DNA of 64,000 bases, taken from contig NC_056412.1 of NCBI RefSeq assembly GCF_905147365.1, forward strand, positions 7,990,001-8,054,000. The letters are read 5' to 3'. Position numbers and translations under genes: made by a program. The notes beneath the pieces were generated by a model, which searched no databases, was not told where the DNA came from, and saw nothing but the letters and a program-made list of their open reading frames with translations. The stretch is from Aricia agestis (Eukaryota; Arthropoda; Insecta; Lepidoptera; Lycaenidae). Positions 35,501-46,442 of the stretch are shown here, in pieces; the first letter of the stretch is position 1; each line of letters starts with the position of its first letter.

Positions 35501-38500
35501 AACGACAAAATGCCGTCAAGCAGTGGTTACGTGTGAATGGTGTCGCTGCAGCTTTTTGTAGTTGCGTTGTGGTACCGACAAAATGTCGACGTAGTTGCGT
35601 TGTCGCCAGTTGCTGCGATGTGGTTACGTATGAAAGTATATGAAACGGATGGGGGGAAGAGCGCGGGCGTAGTGCGCGCATTGTCGTTGCATCGACGCAA
35701 CGCTGCAGTCGGCCACTAGTTCGCTTGTGGTTGCGATGTGGTGCGACCACGCGGTCGACAACGACTGCAAAATGTGATACGTGTGAACAGCCCAGTTCAT
35801 TTACAATACGAAATATACGCCCGACCACCTGGTGTGGTTGTGGTACGTGTGGGTTGGCCCTTATGGTATAAAAAAAGTAATTATAAAAATAAAGGATATA
35901 TTGGTCAATAACCAATTAATATAATTTCTTTTTTAAACCACAGTTTCTAAAGTACGATTTCACTTGACTTTCAGAAACAAGTGTCCTTTCTTACAGAATA
36001 TCAAACTGGTTAAAATCGTTGTCAATTTTTTATAGTCACAACATCTTTTGTTACAGAACTCACGTTACATTAAACACGAAACATTTTAAAATTAAAAACA
36101 GTTTACTAACAGGTTGCGTTCTTTTTTCCTGCGCCGTTTACCAACGCCATGTTAGAGAAGTCAATGGAAATTAACATAAGTAGATAGTAGTTCATAGCTT
36201 AAAACAAGACACGACATCACCGCAACGGAAAACCAGACAACTTGGCCAGTATTATTAAAATAAAGACCTCGGTACTATTTATTATATCATACTGATTAAA
36301 TATAAGAACCAAGGCGATTTCTAACTAAGCGTGAAAGCCTAGTTTGCAAGCCTGATTTTCTCACCATTAAATTTAATCATACACAAGCGGTACTATTTAT
36401 TTAATAGATTGATACGGAATGGGTCGCGCAGTTGGATTTAAAGAAGTAGACCTATAAAAACTGTCAAGCATTGAACTTATTACTGAGCCCAATTTATTCA
36501 GACATAAAACATTGAAGCGTCACATCCTACAGCAGCTACAAATAATGTAAAATTCCGACCCGCATAATATACAAGATGTTAGTGTAAACACCGTTATCCT
36601 TGAAACCATCAAATGAGCCCGTCAAAATTTTTCTATGAGAACAATGCTGGAAACTAAAATAAATCCGTCTTCATATCCATACAAATTGCCGATCCGGACA
36701 TCCGTATGGGTATGAAGACGCCATATTTTTTTTGAGTTCCCACTTCCCAAATCCCAGCATTGTTCTCAAAGAAAAAGTTGTTCATTTTGACGGGCTCATT
36801 TGATGGTTTCAAGGATAACGGTGTTTACACTAACACACTGTATAGTCTAGGCGTGGACTTGATAGAAGGACATGACATAACGCTATTCTCTCTTTTTCAC
36901 TCGCGCACAAAAATATTGATGCAGAAATGAGATAACAACATTGAACATATTCAGGAAAGAGACAAAATACTATAGTAAAGGTGATCGCACATTTATTAGC
37001 ACGCACGCGCCGAACGCGTCGCAGAGTTCGTTGTATGAAATGATGTGAAACTTCGCACATTCGTCCGCACCGTACGCGCCGCATTTCATGTACTATGCGG
37101 CGCGTACGACGCGTACGGCGCGTACGGTGCTGACAAAATAACATTTGCGTTCAGCGTAACGCCCGGGCCGCACCTGCGTAGTGCTTCGTGCTTAAAACGA
37201 TACCATTGGACGATCTGCGTGTATGGTATCGTCTCCATAACACGAAGGTTCGTACGATAGACGCATGTGCGGCCGCGGCATAATACGAATTTATACCTCT
37301 ACATATAATACGTCTTTTATTCCATACTATCTGCTCTCCGCGACTTACGTGTAAAATAATACCCCGCACGACGCGTACATTTTCGCGTGATAAAAAGTCT
37401 ATTTCAAATTTTGTCGAAATCTGTCTAGCAGTTTACGCGTGATGCCGTGACTAAGGGAAATAGAGATTAATTTTTCGATACTCAAAATATTATCATAATC
37501 ATATCGCAATGCAGGTGAAAACTTATAATTGGCTTTCTGATTACTAGGACTAAAACTACCATTGTCAAAAATTCAGGTGAAACATTTCCCTAATAAATAA
37601 ATACCTACATCTAGGTGTAGTAGGAACATTGATGAGGGCCTGCATGGGTGTTCCCTGGACAAACTGGTTGTTGACCAGCGAGCCCACACCCACGGAGCAC
37701 CGCCATGTGCCGTAGTCGCCGGCGGCCGGGTGCTCCACCGTCATACCGCACTGCTTCATAGCGAAACCTTCGCCGTAGTAACTGTTTGAGCATATTATGA
37801 TTTTTTTAAGCGAATACTTGTCACAGTTTGTGCAACGCGACACGGTCAAGCTATGTTTTAACATTAAGGCTGCGTTTCCACCAGATATGTGTTGCGTTGA
37901 GCGAGGTCACGTCAATGAAGAGATTCTATTGGTTCTCAAAAACACATTCCTCGCAACACATCTCTGGTGGAAACGCAGCTGGGCCTTATTAAAGAACCCG
38001 TTCGCGCTCTTACAACAAAAAATATGAGATGATCTATTACAGATGCATATTTTGATGAGAGCCTACAGATATTTTGAACGGGTATAATGTTTACATGCTG
38101 TATATCTATAACCTCTTCTAGGACTGTCTGTCTGTAACCTCTTCACGCCCAAACCGCTGAACCGATTTTGCTGAAATTTGGTCGAGCGGTTTGGGTGAGA
38201 CAGACACACTATTTCGCATTCATAATATGATCTCACCTATGGCTGCCATCGCTCAATCCGTCCATGACATTATACCCGTACGAGTTAGTGGTTCTTTGGA
38301 ACCGGCAGAAAGTCACGTCTTTGTCCGTATACAAGATGTTGCAGTAGAGGTGCAGCTTGCCACTGTTCGCGTCGTATACGTAGCCAGTGTCCAGACGTTC
38401 GGCTAAAATTAATAATTTGTTTAGAAATGTTGATAAATAGTTATGGTTTAACTTTAAGGTCAATAATAACTTAAATACTAATTCCGATTTGATTTGATAT

Positions 38501-40438
38501 CATCAGTCTAGAGAAAGGACTTTCAATAGTTAATCCATCAATCTCCGAGCGGCAGCCGGCTGCCGCATAACAATTGAAAATCTATTATGTCTGCGATGGA
38601 GGTGTTAAAAATACGGTTTCCACGCATTATATAAATTCTCGCGCATCAAAATCACAAACAACATCGAGTGAATAAATCAGACCTTCAACAGCGACGTGTT
38701 TCGAAGCCCTCACTTCCGCCACCTGTCCAGGGATCCCCAGCAGAATGTCCCAGTTGCCCTGGACAGACCTGGAGGTCCGCTCCAGGGTTAAGGCACAGTG
38801 TCCCGGCACCAGCGAGCTCTCTGTGAATGGTTTCGCCACCACGCAGTACGCGTTGTCTAGAGTCGTGAGATCCACCTTCGCTTGAGTCTCACCGTCCTTG
38901 AGAGTGATGGGGCTGGGTTGGTATGTTTCTACGTCATCTGAAAAAAAAACGTCTTGTAGTTGGCGGTCTATTCAGTGAATATTTGGTGCGATTCTGCACG
39001 ATTAGAATGGCTAATGTTGCTTTTGATTGTCATAACACAATATATCTTTTAGCATAAGCGTATGCTTAGCGCGGAAATAGATTAATGTGAAACTAATTTT
39101 ATTTATGTAAGCGGCCCCATAAGTTTCTTTTAAATCAAGCTATAAAATCGATTTGCCTATACAACGTTTAAGACTGAAATAGCAACTATCGCAAACTATT
39201 TAAATCCCTTACTACTCACCTATGACGTGTAGTTCGGTCCAGCCGGTAAGGGACTTGTTCTGTCCGTTGGCGGTCAGGCGCCACCTCCCTACGTACTCGG
39301 GCTTCACGTGACGAACTCTCAAGCCACACCCTTCGCTCCATTTCTCATACCTTCAAGTTGCACACAAGTATAAATGAGCCGACTATGGCTCAACTAAAAC
39401 TAATTTGAATTTGAAAAGAGCCTCTTTATTTTCATAGCAGGAACTTAAATAATAATAGATCAATAGAGATGAATATGCTGTAGGCGGAAAAATATGACGC
39501 GTCGTGTCCAGTGGCGGGGCAAAGTCTAAATTTGATGTGGGCAAGATATATTTTGCGAGGCCCTCAGATGGAAGACGCAAGAGTAAGGATTGTGAGGAGA
39601 GAAAGAATTGTTTAATACTAATTTATGTAAAATAAAAATAAAAATTATAAAAATTGGGCGGTAGCTCACGCCAAACGCCTTTGCCAGAAGCACCAGAAGA
39701 GGCGTTTGGCGTGTCACTTCGACTCTGCGCCAGTGTGACTTGAGCCTAACTCATTGTAACTGTACACAGCAACTGGATGCTTGTGGTGTGCAAGCCACAA
39801 TTATAAATATTTTGTCTTTTAGTATTAGCTGCTATAGCAGCAATAGATTAGTCGTACTCATTCTGTACTGTACAACATTCAATTGCCAGACTGTAATATA
39901 GTCCCGGACCCTTATTCACCTTTTGGGAACACAATTCTAAAAAGATACCCTTACATCGATATCTTACGCCATCGCGGGCAAATCATTATATGGCTAAAAG
40001 TTAATCCTGGGTTAAATATCATATTATTCATCTCGTGAAATAAGTATAACATTAGAAGTAATGTGATTAACCCAGGATTAAAGATCAACTACTACGCGTG
40101 TTGGTCTGATCGTTAAGACTTACTCGTTCGACGGTGGTGACTCCACGTTAAAGACATCTCCCATGGGTGTTTTGGCATAACATGACTGCTGGTCATCCAA
40201 ACGGACGCTGAGCTTCATCAGCGCCTCGTTACCTTCGGCCACATGGAGCGAGGCCGGCCAGCCGTACCCGTGTTGCGAGGTCAGAACATTCTCGAATTTT
40301 ATATCCACACACTTTACACACAGTCCTTAAAAAGGATAAGGGATGTAATAAATTATAGGCAGGTTCATTTTCAAGCAAGCAATTATAAAATTATTTACCT
40401 AATCCTAATAGAATGACCAATTTATGTAATGCAAACAT
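23574..40438 (-). CDS. Five-Ig-domain single-pass membrane protein, Fasciclin-3-like
   Basis: Ten exons on the minus strand: 40438-40399, 40325-40124, 39350-39220, 38937-38683, 38402-38237, 37781-37609, 35340-35160, 32892-32584, 28291-28119 and 23818-23574. All junctions keep phase and give 624 residues. Residues 1-19 are a signal peptide (MFALHKLVILLGLG). Ig-like units lie at about 15-124, 125-209, 210-322, 323-430 and 431-544, then a membrane helix at about 554-575 and a 49-residue tail rich in Ser, Arg and Glu ending EEEFRRH. Units 3-5 repeat an unusual pattern: a B-strand Cys, then (Y/F)C(R/W)F, then GxC, then DxGxWxC, so four cysteines instead of two. Drosophila Fasciclin 3 shows the same pattern, so cell adhesion at the surface is likely but inferred. 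The tail has no kinase or known adaptor motif that I recognise. One donor (exon 4, GTCTGA) is weak but is the only one that fits the phase. The long introns hold LINEs and MITEs. Confidence 0.85.
24030..24870 (+). mobile_element. Helitron with six tandem units of about 128 bp
   Basis: Starts TCCATACTAATATTATAAATG with a GTCTGTCTGTCTGT block. GAAATTTGGTATGGAGATAC or a variant recurs at about 24115, 24243, 24370, 24498, 24625 and 24753. It ends in an inverted segment around ACTTATGG/CCATAAGT (24780-24870). It sits in the last intron of the Ig gene. Confidence 0.8.
25161..26219 (-). mobile_element. 5'-truncated LINE, reverse-transcriptase C-terminal part
   Basis: Minus-strand reading frames at 26221-25988, 26048-25656 and 25659-25474 encode the end of a LINE reverse transcriptase: LLLNSKKTKCIKFKLPNV, VFLGITLDSKLQWGPH, YAVSKIRQFSDETTARLVYF, IMSYGILLWGNAADI, VLQKRAVRAIYKL, GQCIRLYNKIPESVQNL. 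The frames are shifted against each other, so it is dead. Its 3' end is a TTTGAG microsatellite (AAACTC repeats on + at 25161), as is usual for CR1/L2-like elements. It is a different family from the LINE at 28640. It was inserted into a foldback MITE, whose halves resume exactly at 26220. Confidence 0.9.
25403..25455. repeat. Long hairpin inside the LINE tail
   Basis: TGTTTCATTATAATATGTAT and its inverse face each other across an AT-rich centre, in the 3' untranslated part of the truncated LINE. Confidence 0.85.
26332..28118. other. Ig-gene intron, no gene
   Basis: AT-rich. A Helitron 3' end (GCGAGCGAAGCTGCGGG then GCTAG at about 26875) and a (CACG)n run near 27472-27488. Confidence 0.55.
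27516..27668. mobile_element. MITE with GTAC flanks, copy 1
   Basis: GAAGTTGATTCCTATGCAA at the left, TTGCATAGGAATCAACTTC at the right, GTAC at each edge. The internal part (GACCTAAGTAGTTTGGT) is shared, inverted, with 56136-56299. Confidence 0.8.
28329..28579. mobile_element. Degenerate foldback MITE, family F
   Basis: Recognisable arms (GTGATAATACTTTAAGATGT and the inverse CACCAGAAAGTATTATCA) and the GCGGGCGCTTGCCC centre, with many substitutions. It is an old copy, 38 bp upstream (in gene sense) of the 28291 acceptor of the Ig gene. A similar partial remnant is at about 17466-17615. Confidence 0.75.
28640..31880 (-). mobile_element. Nearly full-length decayed LINE (non-LTR retrotransposon)
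   Basis: The element is read on the minus strand and lies in an intron of the Ig gene in the sense direction. A head of about 140 bp (GTGGGAGAGCC at the start, position 31880) is followed by an ORF from 31733. This begins with an AP-endonuclease domain (NIRGLHSNLN, ILGDFNAHHADW, GSSDH) and runs into reverse transcriptase (SGPDGIPP, NYRPIAITSLFSK, HGFRKGRSAGD, LDIARAFDRVWH, AGVPQGC, and the catalytic CYADD near 29550). The C-terminal part (HGECSEELFGIIPPATF, FLPRTVKLWNELSPAVF, LLKGRQRTCSSS) ends in the tail. Frame changes near 30100, 29740, 29600 and 29200 show it is not active. The tail at 28640 has a run of T on the + strand. It is Jockey/CR1/L2-like; the exact clade is not assigned. Confidence 0.92.
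32230..32512 (+). mobile_element. Short LINE-derived element (family S)
   Basis: Head GGGAGAGCCATGCTTCGGCA and tail TCGTTTGCCCCCTT. Head to head with the LINE that ends at 31880. Confidence 0.9.
33107..33590 (+). repeat. Dispersed repeat A, copy 4, with palindromes
   Basis: GTTCTGTACCCAAAGGGTAA start, GTCT block, GCCATAACAACAAATACTAA core, and an eroded end (CTCGAACTTGGCCGATT). A 30-bp palindrome at 33221-33250 (CACAGATTGTGTATA and its inverse) and a (TA)n hairpin at 33278-33303 sit in the core. Confidence 0.8.
33591..35159. other. Ig-gene intron, no gene
   Basis: Mostly unassigned. An eroded repeat-A edge at 34143-34180 (GTGCGAGTTGGACTCGCCC) and a 29-bp hairpin at 34384-34412. Confidence 0.5.
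35425..35870. mobile_element. Foldback MITE with TTGCGAC/GTCGCAA motifs
   Basis: GGTGTGGTTGTGGTACGT occurs near both ends, with an inverted ACGTACCACAACCACC close to the left end. GTTGCGACG, GTAGTTGCGTTG and relatives repeat inside. The whole may be two nested foldbacks. Confidence 0.6.
36578..36834. mobile_element. Foldback MITE of about 255 bp
   Basis: GTTAGTGTAAACACCGTTAT at the left and its inverse at the right. Pairing continues through CATCAAATGAGCCCGTCAAAA. Confidence 0.88.
36980..37140. mobile_element. GC-rich TIR MITE, copy 1
   Basis: GGTGATCGCACATTTATTAG start, GCGGCGCGTACGACGCGTAC interior, TGCTGACAAAATAACATTTG end. A related copy is at 55638. Confidence 0.7.
37868..37985. mobile_element. 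Harbinger-like foldback MITE
   Basis: GGCTGCGTTTCCACCAGA at the left pairs with TCTGGTGGAAACGCAGC at the right, TAA/TTA at the borders. Same terminal motif as 61841. Confidence 0.7.
40010..40080. repeat. Short inverted repeat
   Basis: TTAATCCTGGGTTAA and TTAACCCAGGATTAA, about 40 bases apart, in the first long intron region of the Ig gene. Confidence 0.8.
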
Positions 40439-41142
40439 TTTTAAAACTGAGAAAAGTATATTTATCGTTATAAAGCTGTAGTCATTTTGGGTCCACTGTT
40501 TTCGATATATTGAAAGTTTATAATGAATATGCTGCTCGTTTTTTGTTTATCATTGTCTTGATATCTGATCCCTGATAATAGCTTATCAATTTTAGGGTTG
40601 CACTCTCTAATTATGCAATTAAGATTTCTGAAGCAATATTTGCAATTTGTAGAAAAAAATCTCTACTTACATGGCTACTAGATAGTATCTTCTTAATAAC
40701 AAAATAATAATTGATGATCGCGCTTAATCTATATATACATTGTGTATTGTAAAACTAACAATTTGTTTCTACTATAAGTACTTGTATTGTTGCTAATATG
40801 AACTATTTTATCACGAATTTTATTTGTTTTATATATTAAACACAAAGCCTTAATAGGGACTTTACGAATAATATACATCTGAATGTCAAATTATGTTTAT
40901 TTAAAACTAAACATGGTATAAAATTAAGACTATATTAGAAAAGAGCTTCCCAAACTATGCTACTCCCATCTAATATTTATATTTAAATAGTATTGATAAA
41001 TTAAATACTTTAAGCTAACTAGATACAATTAGATTGGATTCACTTGTTGCTGTGGTGCTGTATTCCACGTCGTCTTTATAAAATGAAGATACTCTTTACT
41101 ATAAAATGAGAAATCACAAGGTGTTAAAAATTTGGGAAGCTC

Positions 41143-41234
41143 TGAGTAACACCATTGGTACCATAAAGTTAATATACCTCGCGGAATAGAGTAACACCAT
41201 TGGTACCATAAAGTTAATATACATAGCGGAATAG
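41143..41234. repeat. Two tandem 46-bp units
   Basis: GAGTAACACCATTGGTACCA begins both units (41143 and 41189); they differ at a few bases near the end. Confidence 0.9.
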
Positions 41235-42487
41235 AGCAACAATCTCGAGCTGTCAAACGAAACCGAAATTGGTTTCATCTGTGTTTAAAAATGTGTACGT
41301 ATACACTTACACAAGCATGATTGAACATGATTTCTATGAGATTAAATTGTCAACGTGCGGCACGTGCCGACTGGGCGTCAAAAAAAAAGTGCTGCTGTCT
41401 ACGAATAATAAAAACTAAGGAAACGTAACTCCCATACTTCAACCGTTTTAAATTTGGCTCCTTTTCGAACACGAAAATATGACAATTCAGATTTTAGCCA
41501 AGGTCGTATCCCAGGTAACGTATCATAATATTGCGCGCCGGGCGACAGCCTGCGCGGTTATTGTCATTGTCATAGACTTTATGAAACAATAATTGTCAAA
41601 AGCGGATAGTATGATGCAGTATACACCAAGCACATCTACTATCACGAAGAAACGAGCATATTATAATTATTGTTTTAAAATCAAACATTTTCATCTGATG
41701 CTTAAGACATCGATAATAATAATATACATGTAATAATTATGAACAAACCTTATACGACTCGGGCGAATCTAAAACTGTCCGAGCACCTAGAGAAGACGTT
41801 TTCAGATTAAGAAAATCTATGTTCTAAATTATTACAGAATTGGAATTAAAAACTTACGTAAATTTGGTACTTATAACTCACAATTATTATATAATATAAT
41901 ATTTTAATAACAGTTAGCAGTTTTTTATTTTTGTTCATTTACAATAATAAAGGAAATACTTATTTGTTTTTGTCAATTGAACGTAATTAATTATTACATT
42001 GTTTTTTTTTGTTTTGTTGTAAAAAAATCCGTAGCAAGAAATATCAGAATACCCATATCATCTTATAACGCATTTAGTATAATGTCAGCCAGACCCTAAA
42101 AATTCGTTTATGATTAAATTGTTACATCTTGGATAACATTGTCCATGGCGACTTTGTAAAAATTTTGTAATTATATTATTTTTTGATTATTGCACTTTTA
42201 GAATAACATGTAAATTTAATAAGACAAACACAAAGAGAACAGCTTAATTTTACGCAAATACCCTAGCATCCAACTTAAATAAACCATATTTTTAGGGTCG
42301 ACAAAAATACAAGAAATTGAAGCGTAATTTTAAACAATTCACTCACAGATGAAAGGTTATTCCTGTATTAAAAGTCGTATCTGTATGACTTCTACACCAT
42401 TTCACAGGTCGTTTAGGCATTTTAACAACAAAAATATTGTAAAAAGCTTTGTAAAAAGTAAGTAAACAAACCCATGTAAACAAATTG

Positions 42488-43244
42488 GCCGTGTTCGTCG
42501 GCGTATTTTTGGACAAACCTTTTATTGCGCATGTCCAAAAGATGTCATGGCAACGCCATAACGTTTATACATGATTAAAATAATAAAAGCTAAACATAAA
42601 TACATAAGCCTAAATTGCAATGATATTCTATGTAGAAACTCATTGCTAAATTGTCTAACAGCCGCACAAATAATTTATTTAACACTATGATAGTGTTTGA
42701 TTATTTTATTTTGGAAAATATGGATATGGATCACTTGGATTTTTTTTTTAATTTAATTGGTTTTTTTTTATGAAATAAGAGGGCAAACGAGCAAACGGGT
42801 CACCTGATGGAAAGCAACTTCCGTCACCCATGGACACTCGTAGCGTCAGAAGAGATGCAGGTGCGTTGCCGGCCTTTTAAGAGGGAATAGGGTAACAGGG
42901 GAGGGTAGGGATGGGAAGGGAAGGGAATAGGGGAAGGTAGGGAAGGGAATAGGGTAGGGGATTGGGCCTCCGGTAAACTCACTCACTTGGTGAAACACAG
43001 CGCAAGTGCTGTTTCACGCCGGTTTTCTGTGAGAGTGTGGTATTTCTCCGGTCGAGCCGGCCCATTTGTGCCGAAGCATGGCTCTCCCACTGATTTGTTC
43101 ATTGCAACGCCACCAACAAATTGCAATTGGGTTAAATGTCAAGTCGTAAACAGTTGTCGTTGCCATGGTATGACATAATTTGGACATGCGCAATAACTAG
43201 GTTTTGCAGCGAATGCGCTAAAAATTACGGCGACGAACACGGCC
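42488..43244. mobile_element. Nested inverted-repeat element
   Basis: GGCCGTGTTCGTCGGCGTA at the left, TTACGGCGACGAACACGGCC at the right. Inner matching segments GCGCATGTCCAAA and TTTGGACATGCGC. Confidence 0.8.
42770..43090 (-). mobile_element. Short LINE-derived element (family S)
   Basis: Complete copy, tail at 42770 and head GTGGGAGAGCCATGC at 43090, nested inside the inverted-repeat element at 42488-43244. Confidence 0.9.
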
Positions 43245-43738
43245 ATTGTAAAATGAGTTTGACAAAATTGTCATGTCAACCTGGTTGAATGTCACTCGAG
43301 TATATAAGTATACACGAAAAATGTGTACTGAACACATGCATAAATATGCATGTATTCGGGTCACATTTTGTAGTCTTTTTGTGCACTTTTTTTGACGGAG
43401 TTACTCTTCCTTAGTTTTTATTATTCGTAGGCTGCTGTCGTGTATCACACGTCTCTTTTTACCACACAGTGTTACCGATAGTGACATCTCTCTTGCTCAG
43501 GCCTTTGTTTCTCTATTCTACTAGGTATATTAACTTTATGATTGGTACCTAATATTTTTTCGTCCTTGTGCTTAACGAGTACAAAATAGATTTATAGTAA
43601 AAAAGTATGAAAATATTAAAAATGCTTTCATTGATTTCCGTATAATACTTTAAACACTTCAGTCTATATCATTGACGACACATAGGTATTTAAATTACAT
43701 TAGAGCAGCGCTCCTACGAGATCTATTGAATTTTATAG

Positions 43739-46442
43739 TTAACATATGACCAATTTCTCCCTTATTTGCTCTTTCACTGGTAGGAATGGAATCACGTCGT
43801 CAGCTTCCTTCATTCTTGTCATTGGAATCTAGAACAAAGTAAAAACATGTAACAGGTTAGTTACTTAGCTGATAAAAAAAATGGTTGCCTATGGTCTCTG
43901 TGATTTATTTTTATACCTTAATAGCCCATTCAGTAAAAACTGCCTATTTTGGCGAGAGATCAGGCATAGGACTGACATATTTTAACATGCCAATCCAATT
44001 ATATATCCATATTTTTTGTCAGACAAACATTGTCCTAACCAAAATTGTGACATTTTCAGTCAATACTTACACTTTAATCCACTAGAGCAGGGGTTCACCA
44101 CGATTAGTTTCGCTCGGGGTCCATTTTAAGAAATAAAATGACCTTCATGGTCCACACATTAAAAATATATAAAAAGTGTCAATTTTTGTAGCTAATTATC
44201 TCTCTGAATGATGTTAGGAGTGAAATTGGTGTAAGCTATTGGAATTTAATCCAGGAGATGTTCATTGAGGCCGAAATTTATTTTAAACAAAGTTATAATC
44301 TTTGAAAATGCTTGGTCCGCACACAATGTGTCAGCGGTCCGGATGCGGACTGTGGTCCGCCATTTGGTGACCCCTGCAGCTAGACCATGGAGGTGTTAAA
44401 AATTACATGACAATAATTAAATGTGGACACTTACATTTAGGTCTTGTGCTTTAGCTTCCTTTGCGGTAAATTCCCGAAGAACATAATTTGACTCCAGCTT
44501 ATGTAACATTCTCGTTTCATGTGAGCGTACCATCACATCATCCACTCTCAGGAAATACCTCAGTAAAATATACCAGTAGGAGGGCATCACTCTCTGAAAA
44601 TATTACAGTGTCAATTTTATTAATGTAATTTTTAATATAGTTGCAACAGGAAGTAATTCATGCAGGATTATTATTTTGCCTTAGTTACACATAATATAAC
44701 TGTATTTTAAAAAGATAAAACCGACTTCAAAATTGTACATAATTGAGAATTAAAACTCCCTATCTCCAAAACTACTGAACCGATTTGATGAAACTTGCAC
44801 TATTCTCAAGTTGAACAATACCTAGTCCAACAAAAAATGAATTACTGAAATCGGAATGGTAGTTCCAGAGATATGTGAACACAAACATAAAAACATACAT
44901 ACATACTTTTGAAATTTGGCACATTTGTTCAGATGCTGATATAGACTAACATGTACGAAATTTATGTAGTTCTGGAAATATTACATACATACGCGTCGAC
45001 TTGATAACCTCCTTTATTTGAAGTTGGTTAAAAATAATCACATGTTCTGATAAATTACTTAATAATTATTATGATAATAAAAATAATATAAAAGCGTACC
45101 TAATGAAAGATTAAATTACTTACAATTTTGACAGACAGTTTAGATACTCCATGATCATGAAGTTCATCTTCAAACAATGTTAGATCATGGTAAAACAGAA
45201 TTTGATCTTTCTTTTTTAGAAGCTCAAAGTCTATTGGTTCCTCAGTATGCTCTACTACAATATTATTAGACAGTGTCCCTTTATAATCTGTTGAGAATGT
45301 CCAATCAAATGTCTTTTTTTGTTTTTCTGCTCCTGGCCTGGAAAATAAAAGTTGAAATAAAATAATAGTTTAAAGATTCTCTGTTAAGCTTTCACTATTG
45401 TAAAGCATTTTTAATAAAGAAAATTATGGCAGTAGCACATCGTGAAATCACAGGCAATAGAAGCTGCTACATCCTTCTTTCTTATTGTAAAAGACGATGC
45501 GGAAAAATGTATGGAAGCTGGGACCACCCTCCAATAGCAATAATTACCGAGATTCAAGCCATGCTTCAGAACATGACACTTCTATAGCGTCAATTCTGCA
45601 GGAAACCCTCTTGAGTGCATCCAGAGGGTTAAACTGTATCACACCACCACTACTGTGTGTCAGTTTGAGGACATTCTTAGGAAACACCATATCGGGAAAA
45701 TGAGGTATGCTCAAGTCTTTACAATATCTGAAATATAATACAAATAATTATTATTATCTGAAATGTAATACAAATAATTATTATTAAATTATTAGAGGTT
45801 TACTACAAATAAATACAATATAATTTAGGCTTATTATACATTTAATGCTGTGTGTTGTGTTGAGATTAACCCTTGATGGGTTAATCTCTCCCCCAGGCAG
45901 CGCCTGACTGTCACATAATAATTGAAAATCTATTGTGTCTGCGATTACCACAATCGAGGTATTACTGTTTTAATAACATTAGACAATATTTTTTTTAATA
46001 ATTAATAAAAACACATTACTTACATACAAAACTGGCAGAATTGGTCGTCATCTCTCTCACAAACCACTTTAGTAGAGCACACACTTGGGAGAATACAACT
46101 GACATCATATGATATATCCCACGGGCCAAACTGTATAGACTGGGAATTTGTTTTGTAGCGTCCAGAATCAATTTGCTCAGTCTGCAAATGAAAAGAAGAA
46201 ATTAAAATCGAAGAAATCTACGTAAAGTTGCGGGGGAATCGCGAAGTAATTAGTAATAGTCGAGCGGGGCATCGCATCGAGCGTACGGTGATCCGCTACC
46301 AAAATATATTCAGCTCGGGCGCATACTATAAGCTTACGCCTGATAAGTATGGTGAAAAAGTAATTTTTAGTAATATCCAGATATTATATACAAATAATGC
46401 TCATAAAAGTACATAAACATTACCCACCTCAGTACATAACAT
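43739..46442 (-). CDS. TIPRL: TIP41-like protein (TIPRL), PP2A-type phosphatase regulator
   Basis: Six minus-strand exons: 46442-46428, 46181-46024, 45727-45548, 45337-45124, 44593-44435 and 43828-43739 (stop TAA). Joins keep phase and give 271 residues, the usual length for the family. Diagnostic stretches are FGPWDISYDV near the start, LSIPHFPDMVFPKNVL, FDWTFSTDYKGTL, LFEDELHDHGVSKLSVKIR, RYFLRVDDVMVRSHETR, YVLREFTAKEA, and VIPFLPVKEQIREKL near the end. Known members bind catalytic subunits of PP2A, PP4 and PP6 in cytosol and nucleus and act in TOR and stress signalling. The start is the least certain part: exon 1 has only five codons (MLCTE) before a GTGGGT donor, chosen because it is in frame and near the 5' end. 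The gene is head to head with Drp1. A hAT MITE sits in the last intron (44095-44386). Confidence 0.93.
44095..44386. mobile_element. hAT MITE in the last TIPRL intron
   Basis: CAGGGGTTCACCACGA at the left, GGTGACCCCTG at the right, with GGTCCGGATGCGGACTGTGG inside, like 63406. The target duplication is imperfect (CTAGAG/CTAGAC). Confidence 0.75.

Larger units (their letters stand above)
41391..43439. mobile_element. 2.0-kb inverted-repeat element upstream of the Ig gene
   Basis: CTACGAATAATAAAAACTAA at 41399 and its inverse ending at about 43430. Pairing extends over GGAA and GTAACTCC. No transposase ORF. It contains a second inverted-repeat element (42488-43244), which in turn contains a family S copy. 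Confidence 0.75.

Noticed and set aside
35110..35915. Two long overlapping minus-strand ORFs
   Set aside because: They run through a real Ig exon in the wrong frame and a foldback MITE; the supported frame has phase-consistent splice sites.
46228..46416. 62-codon + ORF in TIPRL intron 1
   Set aside because: No splice or homology support and lies opposite a well-supported gene.
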